A stretch of 14,216 nucleotides of DNA from Vallitaleaceae bacterium (GTDB lineage: Bacteria; Bacillota; Clostridia; Lachnospirales; Vallitaleaceae), in NCBI GenBank assembly GCA_027858555.1, contig JAQICP010000523.1:1-14216 (forward strand), in the 5' to 3' direction. The notes under the pieces were generated by a model. The model was not told the DNA's origin. It did no database searches and saw only the letters and a program-made list of their open reading frames with translations. The translations under genes were made by a program, and so were the position numbers. Shown piece by piece: positions 7,048 to 13,977 of the stretch. The stretch's first letter is position 1. Each line of letters begins with the position of its first letter.

Positions 7048-8031
7048 TTAGATTACTTTATATAATTCATCCGCTTTTGCTGGTTCTAGGGAACGAACGG
7101 TGTCTTCCCCAATAACCACACGTTGAATGGCTTCTGTTGTCTTTCCAATAATACTTGCATCAATACCTGCTTCGATTAATGCCTTAGTCATCGCTTGCCC
7201 ATCAGGGCTTATGATGAGCAACACACCACTTGATATTAATTTATATGGATTCATATTAAAGTGTTCGCATATTTCAATGGTCTCTTGCCTAATAGGAATC
7301 GCATCCAATCGAATCTCTAATCCTAGATTAGCTGAAGCACCTAGCTCCCATAGTGCCCCAAAGACGCCACCTTCAGTAGCGTCGTGCATGGCGGCAGCAT
7401 TAAACCTTAGTGCAATCCTGCTTTCTGGTAATACAGAGATATATGATTTGTAAGCTAGTGCTCTATCAACAAATGCACCATGATACTTGGCTCTAAGCTC
7501 CACTTCCTTCTCTGCTGCTATTATAGCCGTTCCTTCAACACCTGCCCATTTAGTCATGATGACATCCATGTCCGGGCCTGCTTCTGAATTGATAACCCGT
7601 GTGTTTTTATTAGCTTTTCCAATACCGGTCACATTGATGATTGGTTGATTGACTGCACGGGTTACTTCAGTATGTCCACCCAAGACATCAATCCCAAGTT
7701 CATCGCAAGTGCGATTGACATCTGTCATAATTGCTTTTAGCTTCTCTTCAGCAAAACCTTCCGGTAACAAAATAGTCAGCAAAATACCTATTGGTTCAGA
7801 ACCATTCGCTGCTAGATCATTAATTGTAACATGTACCGCAAGCGAACCGATATCCTTGGTTGTTCCGGTAATTGGATCTGTAGATATGACACAAAGTTCA
7901 TCCTCGCTAAATGTAACCATTGCGCAGTCTTCTCCCACGCTTGGTCCAAGAATCACTTCATCTCTTTTTTTATGTAATTGTTTAAATACGGACCGCTTCA
8001 ATATGGTCTCATTAACTTTTCCAATTTTCAT
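7048..8031 (-). CDS. AIR synthase-related (HypE/PurM/ThiL superfamily) protein
   Basis: The 327-aa product has the two-domain PurM-like fold that binds ATP. N-terminal motifs are GEDCAM (33-38), STDP (50-53), NDLAANGSEP (71-80) and GGHTEVT (118-124); the C-terminal domain begins near MHDATEGGVFGALWELG. It resembles HypE but ends in ELYKVI, without the terminal cysteine on which HypE carries its carbamoyl/cyano group, and no other hyp gene is nearby. It is therefore unlikely to mature hydrogenases. I chose the ATG at 8031, preceded by AAAGGTAAG; the extra 31 upstream codons contain the promoter -10 box. It is the first gene of the operon with the Lrp regulator and aminotransferase. The reaction is unknown; an ATP-dependent step on a small metabolite is inferred from the fold. 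Confidence 0.85.
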   Translation of the reverse strand: MKIGKVNETILKRSVFKQLHKKRDEVILGPSVGEDCAMVTFSEDELCVISTDPITGTTKDIGSLAVHVTINDLAANGSEPIGILLTILLPEGFAEEKLKAIMTDVNRTCDELGIDVLGGHTEVTRAVNQPIINVTGIGKANKNTRVINSEAGPDMDVIMTKWAGVEGTAIIAAEKEVELRAKYHGAFVDRALAYKSYISVLPESRIALRFNAAAMHDATEGGVFGALWELGASANLGLEIRLDAIPIRQETIEICEHFNMNPYKLISSGVLLIISPDGQAMTKALIEAGIDASIIGKTTEAIQRVVIGEDTVRSLEPAKADELYKVI

Positions 8032-8083
8032 AGACTTACCTTTTTCCCATTTCTGTTGTAAAACTATTATGAAACTTTCATGT

Positions 8084-8094
8084 ATTATAGCACT
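8084..8094 (-). promoter_or_regulatory. Extended -10 promoter of the AIR synthase-like operon
   Basis: TATAAT (8089-8084) preceded by TGC makes an extended -10 box on the minus strand. The -35 region at about 8112-8107 (TTTCTT) is poor. It lies 52 bases upstream of the chosen start codon. No strong terminator separates it from the PiT gene, so some readthrough from that gene is possible. Confidence 0.6.
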
Positions 8095-8124
8095 TTTCAT
8101 TGGTTGAAGAAAGTACCAATTCAA

Positions 8125-9066
8125 TTATAAGAATAAACTTAATGACAAGCTGATCAAACAAGCTATTGTAGGCGTAAGTACCCAAGCAAGAACAATACTT
8201 CTTAGGGTTCTTTTATTAATATTATTTACACCCATTTTAAAGCCTACACCAATGATACCCCCTACGACTGCTTGAGAAGTGGATACCGGTATACCTACTC
8301 TAGCGTATATATAGACGATAATTGCTGAAGCTAATACAACCATCAAACCTGCTATGGCACTAAGGGGCACTAGCTTTTTACCAATGGTAGACATAACTGA
8401 TTTGCTATATGTAATCACGCCGAGTGAAATGGCCGCACCACCTATGAGTACAGCTGTCTTCGTTGATATCAAAGCTAAGTTTCCTGCAAATATGGCCGTT
8501 ACATTAGCCACATTATTAGCACCTAAGGCATAAGCACCTAAAATGCCCACTATTATATAACCAAGTTTTATTGTGATTTCATACCACTTAAAATGGCTGT
8601 TTTGATGCTTAAGTATTTTAGACAAGATAAAATACAAAATATAAGCAATAACCATGCTACCTATTGGCGTTAATACCCACGCACCAAAGAACTTGCTACC
8701 TGCTGATAAATCAGTGTGACCACCAAGTATGCCACCACCCATAATACTACCAATAACTGCTTGAGAAGTAGATACAGGTATTTTCAAGATTGTCATCAAC
8801 ATGACTGTGAGTCCTGCCGCTAGCATAACAAAAAATGCAGCTTCATTAGTGACGATACCCCCATCAAAAGCATATCCACTTAATTTTTCTATACCTTTAT
8901 GTCCATCAATATACGCGCCTAACATAACAAAGATGACAGTTAATATAACGGCCGTACTATACTTAACTACTTTGGTGTAAACAGCTATACCGAATATATT
9001 AGCAGAATCATTAGCTCCAAGACCCCATCCTACAAAAGCGCTTGCTAATAAACTGAAATAGCCCAT
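8125..9066 (-). CDS. pit: PiT-family inorganic phosphate permease
   Basis: This 313-aa membrane protein would import phosphate as a metal-phosphate complex or by cation symport. It shows the internal duplication of the family: GANDSAN (17-23) with PVSTSQAVIGSIMGGG (97-112) in the first half, and GANNVAN (182-188) with PVSTSQAVVGGIIGVG (from 260) in the second. About ten hydrophobic segments can be counted. The size fits short bacterial PiT proteins without a large central loop. Its ATG is 2 bases after the stop of the PhoU-like gene, with AAAGG in the end of that gene, so the two are cotranscribed. A sulfate or other oxyanion role is possible in this family but less likely next to a DUF47 protein. 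Confidence 0.94.
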   Translation of the reverse strand: MGYFSLLASAFVGWGLGANDSANIFGIAVYTKVVKYSTAVILTVIFVMLGAYIDGHKGIEKLSGYAFDGGIVTNEAAFFVMLAAGLTVMLMTILKIPVSTSQAVIGSIMGGGILGGHTDLSAGSKFFGAWVLTPIGSMVIAYILYFILSKILKHQNSHFKWYEITIKLGYIIVGILGAYALGANNVANVTAIFAGNLALISTKTAVLIGGAAISLGVITYSKSVMSTIGKKLVPLSAIAGLMVVLASAIIVYIYARVGIPVSTSQAVVGGIIGVGFKMGVNNINKRTLRSIVLAWVLTPTIACLISLSLSLFL

Positions 9067-9068
9067 AT

Positions 9069-9716
9069 CTATACCTTTCTGGTCAGCATGATGATTTCAA
9101 TTGAATCGGATATGTCTTCAATCAAGTCGGAAATAGAAGAAATATCGTTAAACAGCTGCTTATAGTGTAGCTTAACTGACAACTCTATATCAGATTGGAA
9201 CAATTGATCAAGTAGACTACTCTGTATTGCATCCACATCACTCTCTAATGTCTCAATAGTTCTTATTGTTTCGAATAGTTGGTCCGGATCATATTTGTAT
9301 ATTATTTTCTCTATGGCATCAACTAGTAAATCCAATTGTTGCTTTGTGATTAAGTTCATACGTTCAATTGGATCAATCATCATGCTAAGTACTTCAAAAT
9401 GCTCTTGATAAACCATATTGACAATGCCTTCAGACTTATCCGCAACAGTATCCGCACCTTCGATGATACGCATAAGTGATTTCCTGGAATCCACAAGTAA
9501 TCCCCCATCCAGCATCTTTTTAATGATCTTATGCCTTATCAGATCTGCTTCTGTTTCCAATTGATTTAGTTGATGATTGTAATCGGCCAGTTGTTCTCGC
9601 TGGCATCCATCAAGAAAAGCTTCCATAGCCACTACATAAGTATCATAGCAATTCTTGACAGCTCTTAAATGTTCGTCCACAAGATCAACTACCACTTTAC
9701 CCTTCGAAAAGAACAT
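9069..9716 (-). CDS. PhoU-like DUF47 protein, PiT accessory
   Basis: The 215-aa product is almost all helical and matches the DUF47/PhoU-divergent family in length and pattern, with repeated acidic helices (for example LETEADLIRHKIIKKML and IEGADTVADKSEGIVNMV) that in PhoU proteins bind metal ions. DUF47 genes usually sit immediately before PiT genes, as here, and are thought to modulate the transporter. I chose the ATG at 9716, preceded by GGAGGTGATT; the frame runs 23 codons further upstream, but that stretch holds the promoter. It is the first gene of the phosphate pair. The molecular mechanism is unknown. Confidence 0.92.
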   Translation of the reverse strand: MFFSKGKVVVDLVDEHLRAVKNCYDTYVVAMEAFLDGCQREQLADYNHQLNQLETEADLIRHKIIKKMLDGGLLVDSRKSLMRIIEGADTVADKSEGIVNMVYQEHFEVLSMMIDPIERMNLITKQQLDLLVDAIEKIIYKYDPDQLFETIRTIETLESDVDAIQSSLLDQLFQSDIELSVKLHYKQLFNDISSISDLIEDISDSIEIIMLTRKV

Positions 9717-9735
9717 ATCAATCACCTCCATCCAT

Positions 9736-9744
9736 ATTATAACA
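9736..9744 (-). promoter_or_regulatory. Extended -10 promoter of the phosphate pair
   Basis: TATAAT (9741-9736) with TG one base upstream lies 20 bases before the start codon. No consensus -35 box is seen 17 bases upstream (ACACGA); an inverted repeat occupies that position instead, which suggests activator or repressor control. Confidence 0.6.
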
Positions 9745-9760
9745 TAACCTCTTCGAAATC

Positions 9761-9785
9761 GTGTCCCAATTGAGATATTGGACAC
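9761..9785. promoter_or_regulatory. Inverted repeat between divergent operons, candidate operator
   Basis: GTGTCC (9761-9766) and GGACAC (9780-9785) form a perfect inverted repeat; inside it CAAT and ATTG extend the symmetry with a one-base bulge. It covers the -35 region of the phosphate pair and lies about 100 bases upstream of the small-protein gene on the other strand. It is not a Pho box that I recognise. The regulator is unknown. Confidence 0.5.
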
Positions 9786-9883
9786 AAAAAGGACATTTTA
9801 ACAACACACATAGTTCACTTCATTCCATCTAATGTATGAGAAAATTGAACTCAAGCTTTATCAAAATTAATCAGGAGGTATTT

Positions 9884-10084
9884 ATGGCTGGCCAGATAAA
9901 ATCTTTAATTGATACTTATGTTACCCAGATGTCAAAGGGCAATCAAGTCGTCGCTAAAAGTCTTTATATTCGTCTTGCTCTAAGTGGTATTGTACATTCC
10001 AAATATACTAATGATACCAATGATGATCCCATTATCCTGGATAGATTATATGCTCTAGCCAAAAAGGCTAATATCAAATTATAG
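9884..10084 (+). CDS. Small protein of unknown function, partner of FIST gene
   Basis: A 66-aa protein with no signal peptide or membrane segment, basic at its ends and with a short acidic NDTNDDP stretch near residues 42-48. I do not recognise its family. The start at 9884 is fixed by AGGAGG at 9873-9878; the frame runs 16 codons further upstream without a comparable site. It ends 11 bases before the FIST gene and the two are very likely cotranscribed. Its length and predicted helices (ends SLIDTYVTQM and LDRLYALAKKANIKL) would suit a small regulatory or adaptor protein acting with the sensor, but that is only inference. I found no convincing promoter upstream. Confidence 0.75.
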   Translation: MAGQIKSLIDTYVTQMSKGNQVVAKSLYIRLALSGIVHSKYTNDTNDDPIILDRLYALAKKANIKL

Positions 10085-10095
10085 GATGGACTTAT

Positions 10096-11211
10096 ATGAC
10101 TAACATTATTACTTCCTTTTCAAGTAAGCGAACCCACGAAGAAGCTGTGACCGAAATAGAAGCTCAATTATCGCTTATAAAACCCAATCTAGTTATATTT
10201 TTCGCATCTTCTTTTTACAAACCAGATTCATTGGCTTTGCGAATGCAACAAGCATTTCCCAGTGCGACCACTTTAGGTTGTACAACCTCTGGAGAAATAT
10301 GTAATAATAACGTATTAGCGCAATCAATTGTAGCTATTGGTTTTACAAAAGAAGCTATTGGTGATTATCATGTGCGTATAAACGAACATATGAGTACCGC
10401 TAACAATATTGATGCTATTTTTGAATCCTATCATGAAAACTTTGATGAATCACCCCTGGACATGAACCCTAAGAAGTATTTCGGTTTAGTCTTGTTTGAC
10501 GGCCTCAGTAATAAAGAAGAATCATTCATGTCTCACATTGGTGCTCTCACTAATATCAACTTCATTGGTGGCACAGCAGGGGATGACCAAAAATTCATCC
10601 AAACCCATATATTTCACAATGGTAAGGCTTACTTAGATGCAACCTTACTCATGCTATGCAAACCGGGTATACCTTTTGATTTCATTAAGACCCAGAGCTT
10701 TGATATCTTAGAGCAATCACTAACTTGTACCAAAGTTGATCCATCAACACGAACTGTTATCGAGTTCAACAACAAACCAGCGTCCATTGCTTACGCTGAT
10801 CTATTAGGTGTACAGGTTCACCGCCTTGCTGACTATTTCATCAAATACCCGATAGGTATGGTAACAGAAGATGAGTTGTTTGTCAGAAGTCCTTTAACCA
10901 TCACAGGTACTTCTATTAAGTTCCATTGCAATATTCTAGAAAACATCACCTATCAATTACTTAAATCAAAATCAGTCATTGCTGATACCAAGATCGCTAT
11001 TGCTGAAAAATCCATGACATTTGGTCATATATCCGCTATGATTAACTTTAATTGCAGACTCAGAACCGTTGAACTTATCAATAGTAATTCTCTCGAAGAC
11101 TATGGCCGTATTTTTGAAAACATCCCCACCATTGGGTTCAATACCTATGGGGAAGCATTTATTGGGCATATGAATCAGACCTCAACTATACTCATATTCG
11201 GTTCTATATAG
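10096..11211 (+). CDS. FIST-domain sensory protein
   Basis: The 371-aa protein matches the FIST architecture: an N-terminal FIST_N domain (about 30-210, including LGCTTSGEI at 60-68 and a GGTAGDD turn) and a C-terminal FIST_C domain (about 225-360, including NCRLRTVELINSN and TIGFNTYGEAFIGHMN). FIST domains are predicted to sense small ligands; some bacterial FIST proteins bind heme and nitric oxide. No membrane segment, kinase, GGDEF or methyl-accepting part is attached, so it must signal through a partner. AGGATGG precedes the ATG. It follows the 66-aa gene and is closed by a terminator, so these two form a unit. The ligand and output are unknown. Confidence 0.88.
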   Translation: MTNIITSFSSKRTHEEAVTEIEAQLSLIKPNLVIFFASSFYKPDSLALRMQQAFPSATTLGCTTSGEICNNNVLAQSIVAIGFTKEAIGDYHVRINEHMSTANNIDAIFESYHENFDESPLDMNPKKYFGLVLFDGLSNKEESFMSHIGALTNINFIGGTAGDDQKFIQTHIFHNGKAYLDATLLMLCKPGIPFDFIKTQSFDILEQSLTCTKVDPSTRTVIEFNNKPASIAYADLLGVQVHRLADYFIKYPIGMVTEDELFVRSPLTITGTSIKFHCNILENITYQLLKSKSVIADTKIAIAEKSMTFGHISAMINFNCRLRTVELINSNSLEDYGRIFENIPTIGFNTYGEAFIGHMNQTSTILIFGSI

Positions 11212-11239
11212 CCTTTCATTAGCATCATACCATATCGTC

Positions 11240-11284
11240 AGATTATCTTACCTAGCTATTAAAGCTAAAGAGATAGTCTTTTTT
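11240..11284 (+). terminator. Terminator after the FIST gene
   Basis: AGATTATCT (11240-11248) pairs with AGATAGTCT (11271-11279) through one G-U pair, with an inner TAGCT/AGCTA hairpin, followed by six T residues (11279-11284). It ends the small-protein/FIST transcript 29 bases after the stop codon. Confidence 0.78.
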
Positions 11285-11296
11285 AATGCAAAGATA

Positions 11297-11325
11297 TTGA
11301 CAAACCATTGTGCAACATGTATAGT
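11297..11325 (+). promoter_or_regulatory. Promoter of the GntR/ABC operon
   Basis: TTGACA (11297-11302) and TATAGT (11320-11325) are 17 bases apart, a near-consensus vegetative promoter. Transcription would start near 11332, inside the inverted repeat that begins in the last bases of the -10 box. Confidence 0.85.
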
Positions 11326-11345
11326 TAGCTACATGAGTAACTAAC
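11324..11345. promoter_or_regulatory. Inverted-repeat operator, probably for the GntR regulator
   Basis: GTTAGCTAC (11324-11332) and GTAACTAAC (11337-11345) are inverted copies with one mismatch, separated by ATGA. The repeat overlaps the -10 box and the predicted transcription start, the ideal place for a repressor. The adjacent YtrA-like gene is the obvious candidate to bind it. Confidence 0.7.
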
Positions 11346-11368
11346 CGATCAAGAAAGGAGGTCAGCTA

Positions 11369-11764
11369 ATGGAAGTAATCATGGATTCTACGACACCAAT
11401 ATATATTCAGATAGCTGAGGCGCTTGAAGATCTTATATTAGAAGATAAATTAAAAGAAGATGAGCAAGCCCCATCTACGAATCAATTGGCAGATCATTAC
11501 AAGTTAAATCCTGCGACTGCACGTAAAGGGCTTAACATTTTAGTCGATAAACAGATACTATTTAAGAAAAGAGGTTTGGGTATGTTCGTTAGTGAGGGAG
11601 CTAAAGAACTAATCATAACAAAGCGCAAGGAAGATTTTGCTGACCATTTCATCACAAAACTTTTAAGCGAATGCAAGAAACTAAATATTACTGTTGATGA
11701 AGTCATTGACCTCATTAAAACAAGGGAAGGAAGTGTTTACGATGAAACCACTTATAGAGATTGA
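11369..11764 (+). CDS. YtrA-subfamily GntR transcriptional regulator
   Basis: This 131-aa protein has a GntR winged helix (about 8-75: PIYIQIAEALEDLIL, APSTNQLADHYKLNPATARKGLNILVDKQIL, then KKRGLGMFVS) followed only by a short helical dimerisation tail. That small size and the location before an ABC ATPase gene are typical of the YtrA subgroup, which represses neighbouring ABC transporters and often responds to cell-envelope antibiotics or stress. AAAGGAGGT lies 6-7 bases before the ATG. Its 3' end overlaps the ATPase gene by 23 bases, so the two are translationally coupled. It most likely represses its own operon through the inverted repeat overlapping the promoter. Confidence 0.92.
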   Translation: MEVIMDSTTPIYIQIAEALEDLILEDKLKEDEQAPSTNQLADHYKLNPATARKGLNILVDKQILFKKRGLGMFVSEGAKELIITKRKEDFADHFITKLLSECKKLNITVDEVIDLIKTREGSVYDETTYRD

Positions 11765-12617
11765 TCTACTTTCAAAACGATTTGACGAAACACTTGCCTT
11801 AGACCAAATCAATCTATCCATAGAAAAAGGTAAAGTATATGGGTTGATTGGAAGAAATGGTGCCGGCAAAACCACTTTGCTCAAACTGATATCGGGTATG
11901 CTTATACCGACAAAAGGGGCAATACATTATGACTCTGACTATATAAAAGAAGCAAATGATATATGCTTTGGTAGGGATAATAATTTTTACCTAAGTAATT
12001 ATAAGCTTAAAGCACTATTAGACATGGCAAAAGGTATTTTCCCAAATTGGGACAGGGACCGCGCAAAGGAATTAATCGATTTATTTGAAATAGATACTAA
12101 GAAATATTATCAAAAAGTATCCAAGGGCACCCAGACTATGATTTCTATCATTATTTCATTATGTAGTGGTACGGATATCATCTTGCTTGATGAACCATAC
12201 GCTGGACTTGACCCAATCAATAGGGAGAATTTCTACAGCTATCTTAGGGACCATTATTTTGATGGAGAAAATACAGTTATCATTTCTAGCCATGTTATTA
12301 AAGAAGTTGAGGGCTATTTCGAAAGAGCCATCATAATAGATAAGGGTCATATCCTGATTGACGATGATATGGAAAGTATTCACGATAGAAGTTTTGAATT
12401 AATATGTGACGAGGTTCTTTTCTCGGAAATCAAGGGCACAAAAAATATTATTAAGCACACTAAACTAGCTGGTCAATATACCTTATCTATCTATGACACG
12501 ATTAGCAATGATGAGAAAAGCAACTATATCAGTAAGGGCGCACGCATTAATGCTATGGATCTACAAGATCTTCTAGTAGCATTATGCACGAAAGGAGGTC
12601 AATCAAATGGCTTATAA
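11742..12617 (+). CDS. ABC transporter ATP-binding protein
   Basis: This 291-aa ATPase would power the membrane protein encoded next. Walker A is GRNGAGKTT (37-45), Walker B is DIILLDEP (145-152), and the switch histidine is H184 in ISSHVIKE. The signature motif is degenerate: SKGTQTM (127-133) instead of LSGGQ. The region where a Q-loop is expected reads CFGRDNNFYLSNYK, with no glutamine at the usual place. Both features recur in ATPases that follow YtrA-type regulators. The ATG at 11742 is preceded by GGGAAGGAAG; an earlier in-frame ATG at 11694 lies deep in the GntR gene and lacks such a site. The last about 80 residues form a C-terminal domain. The substrate is unknown. Confidence 0.92.
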   Translation: MKPLIEIDLLSKRFDETLALDQINLSIEKGKVYGLIGRNGAGKTTLLKLISGMLIPTKGAIHYDSDYIKEANDICFGRDNNFYLSNYKLKALLDMAKGIFPNWDRDRAKELIDLFEIDTKKYYQKVSKGTQTMISIIISLCSGTDIILLDEPYAGLDPINRENFYSYLRDHYFDGENTVIISSHVIKEVEGYFERAIIIDKGHILIDDDMESIHDRSFELICDEVLFSEIKGTKNIIKHTKLAGQYTLSIYDTISNDEKSNYISKGARINAMDLQDLLVALCTKGGQSNGL

Positions 12618-13296
12618 AACCAGATTAGCATTTATACTAAAGTATTCTAAAATACATATTTTTGCCTTTATATCCATCTTCTACGGCCTTGTTTTTGGTG
12701 GCATATTCAGTCTTGGGGAAATGGCGGATGGGAACGTACCGATTGCTAAGTTTTTATTTAATTCACTGTTAACAGGTGGCCTATATTTCTGCCTGTTCTC
12801 TGTAGCGATTGTAGCTATCTACATTGGCAAAAATACCAAAGCATTTATTTCACTCAGTATGAGTAGAAAAGTCATTATTAAGATGTGGTATGAGATTGTC
12901 ATATATATGGCAACGATTAATACAATTATCATTACCATACTTGCCCTTGTTGGACCACATTATACATCTAATATGCCAAGACTCCTCAATATGGACTTTC
13001 TGAATCTAACAGCCAAAGATATCCTTGTATTAATCGTCTTGGTTTGGATTAGCAACCAGCTTCTTATTCAAATAATAAGTCTTGTGACGAATATAGGAAA
13101 TCGTTATAATATGGTCGTCGCATCAACCAGTTTGTTTCTTAGCCTGGCCTTTATCGTTTTCGCTATTAAGCCAATGCTAGATTTAATAATATGGGGCGAA
13201 CTGTTAATACCAGTTATGCTCATTATAACGATACTTACCATGCTGCTTATCGCAGTTAATAAATATCTACTTAAACGCGTAGAAGTGACGAGGTGA
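12607..13296 (+). CDS. Six-helix membrane protein, predicted ABC permease
   Basis: A 229-aa integral membrane protein with hydrophobic segments at about 17-36, 54-74, 96-116, 138-160, 168-188 and 197-218. Its start overlaps the ATPase gene by 11 bases and AAAGGAGG precedes the ATG, so it is the natural membrane partner of that ATPase. Six helices fit an ABC-2-like half-transporter that would act as a dimer. I see no sequence motif that names a substrate. The N-terminus is basic and cytoplasmic by the positive-inside rule. Export of a peptide, lipid or drug-like compound is plausible from the YtrA-type context only. Confidence 0.85.
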   Translation: MAYKTRLAFILKYSKIHIFAFISIFYGLVFGGIFSLGEMADGNVPIAKFLFNSLLTGGLYFCLFSVAIVAIYIGKNTKAFISLSMSRKVIIKMWYEIVIYMATINTIIITILALVGPHYTSNMPRLLNMDFLNLTAKDILVLIVLVWISNQLLIQIISLVTNIGNRYNMVVASTSLFLSLAFIVFAIKPMLDLIIWGELLIPVMLIITILTMLLIAVNKYLLKRVEVTR

Positions 13297-13300
13297 TCAG

Positions 13301-13930
13301 ATGAAAAAGAAAACAATCGAATGGACAGCACTAGTAGTAAGCATTGGCATACTGGCCTTCTCAATATATGCGCTTGTTACTAGTATCAACGCAGATAGTA
13401 AACAATATTATAATTCACTAAAATCGAGCATTAATATGAGTTATGCTGATATGAACATACAACATGACTATATCGAGACAATTATAGCTGCTTATAAAGG
13501 TAGTGAGGAATTACAATCATTACTCTTCGAACCAACTAGTATGATTAGTGATGAGACAATCTCAGGACCTGCCCAGAAGAGAATTCAAGAACTCCTGGGT
13601 TTAAGTGATAATAGTGAAGATATCTATGGTTTTGGCTATCATGACACGCGGGAAGATATATACTTAACGGGTACGACGGTTTCGATTCTAAATGTAACTG
13701 AAGAAACATCCTATCGATACCAAGCACATTTTTCAGCAGATGCATCAGATGTACCTGTAGGCGGTTTTTGGTGGGTCTTGGTTGATACTGATGGTAATGA
13801 ACGTTTCCGGTATGATGATTTCACCACTTCATTTCAAGATAAGGTGACCCTTGAACCAGGTGTGTATTTCCTATATCATGATTTTGATAACTTGCCAAAC
13901 GGTATCAATCTAACACTGACCTTCAACTAG
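13301..13930 (+). CDS. Membrane-anchored extracytoplasmic protein of ABC operon
   Basis: The 209-aa product has a basic start (MKKK) and one hydrophobic helix (about 8-28) with no cleavage or lipobox cysteine, so it is likely held in the membrane with about 180 residues outside. Residues 30-110 look helical; 110-209 look beta-rich, with aromatic clusters (GGFWWVLVDTDG, GVYFLYHDFD) resembling a small beta-sandwich or binding module. I do not recognise the family. GAGGTGAT precedes the ATG and the gene starts 4 bases after the permease stop, so it is the last gene of the four-gene operon. It could be a substrate-binding or sensing subunit of the ABC system. It contains no cysteine. Confidence 0.8.
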   Translation: MKKKTIEWTALVVSIGILAFSIYALVTSINADSKQYYNSLKSSINMSYADMNIQHDYIETIIAAYKGSEELQSLLFEPTSMISDETISGPAQKRIQELLGLSDNSEDIYGFGYHDTREDIYLTGTTVSILNVTEETSYRYQAHFSADASDVPVGGFWWVLVDTDGNERFRYDDFTTSFQDKVTLEPGVYFLYHDFDNLPNGINLTLTFN

Positions 13931-13935
13931 ACAAA

Positions 13936-13971
13936 AAAGCCACTCTTAGTTACTTATATAAGAGTGGCTTT
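13936..13971. terminator. Bidirectional terminator between ABC operon and TPR gene
   Basis: A perfect 13-bp stem (13936-13948 with 13959-13971) closes a 10-base loop. The minus side is followed by TTT and further T-rich sequence, the plus side by TTT and A/T. It serves the convergent ends of the ABC operon and the TPR gene. Confidence 0.9.
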
Positions 13972-13977
13972 ATAATA

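Noticed and set aside
7048..8031. Assignment as hydrogenase maturation protein HypE
   Set aside because: The C-terminal cysteine essential to HypE is missing and no hydrogenase or other hyp genes are present.
7127..8107. Plus-strand open frames opposite the AIR synthase-like gene
   Set aside because: They are antisense shadows of a conserved gene and have no start signals.
9786..9883. Vegetative promoter for the small-protein/FIST unit
   Set aside because: No -35/-10 pair with acceptable spacing was found; TTGAAC with TAATCA would place the transcript start inside the ribosome-binding site.
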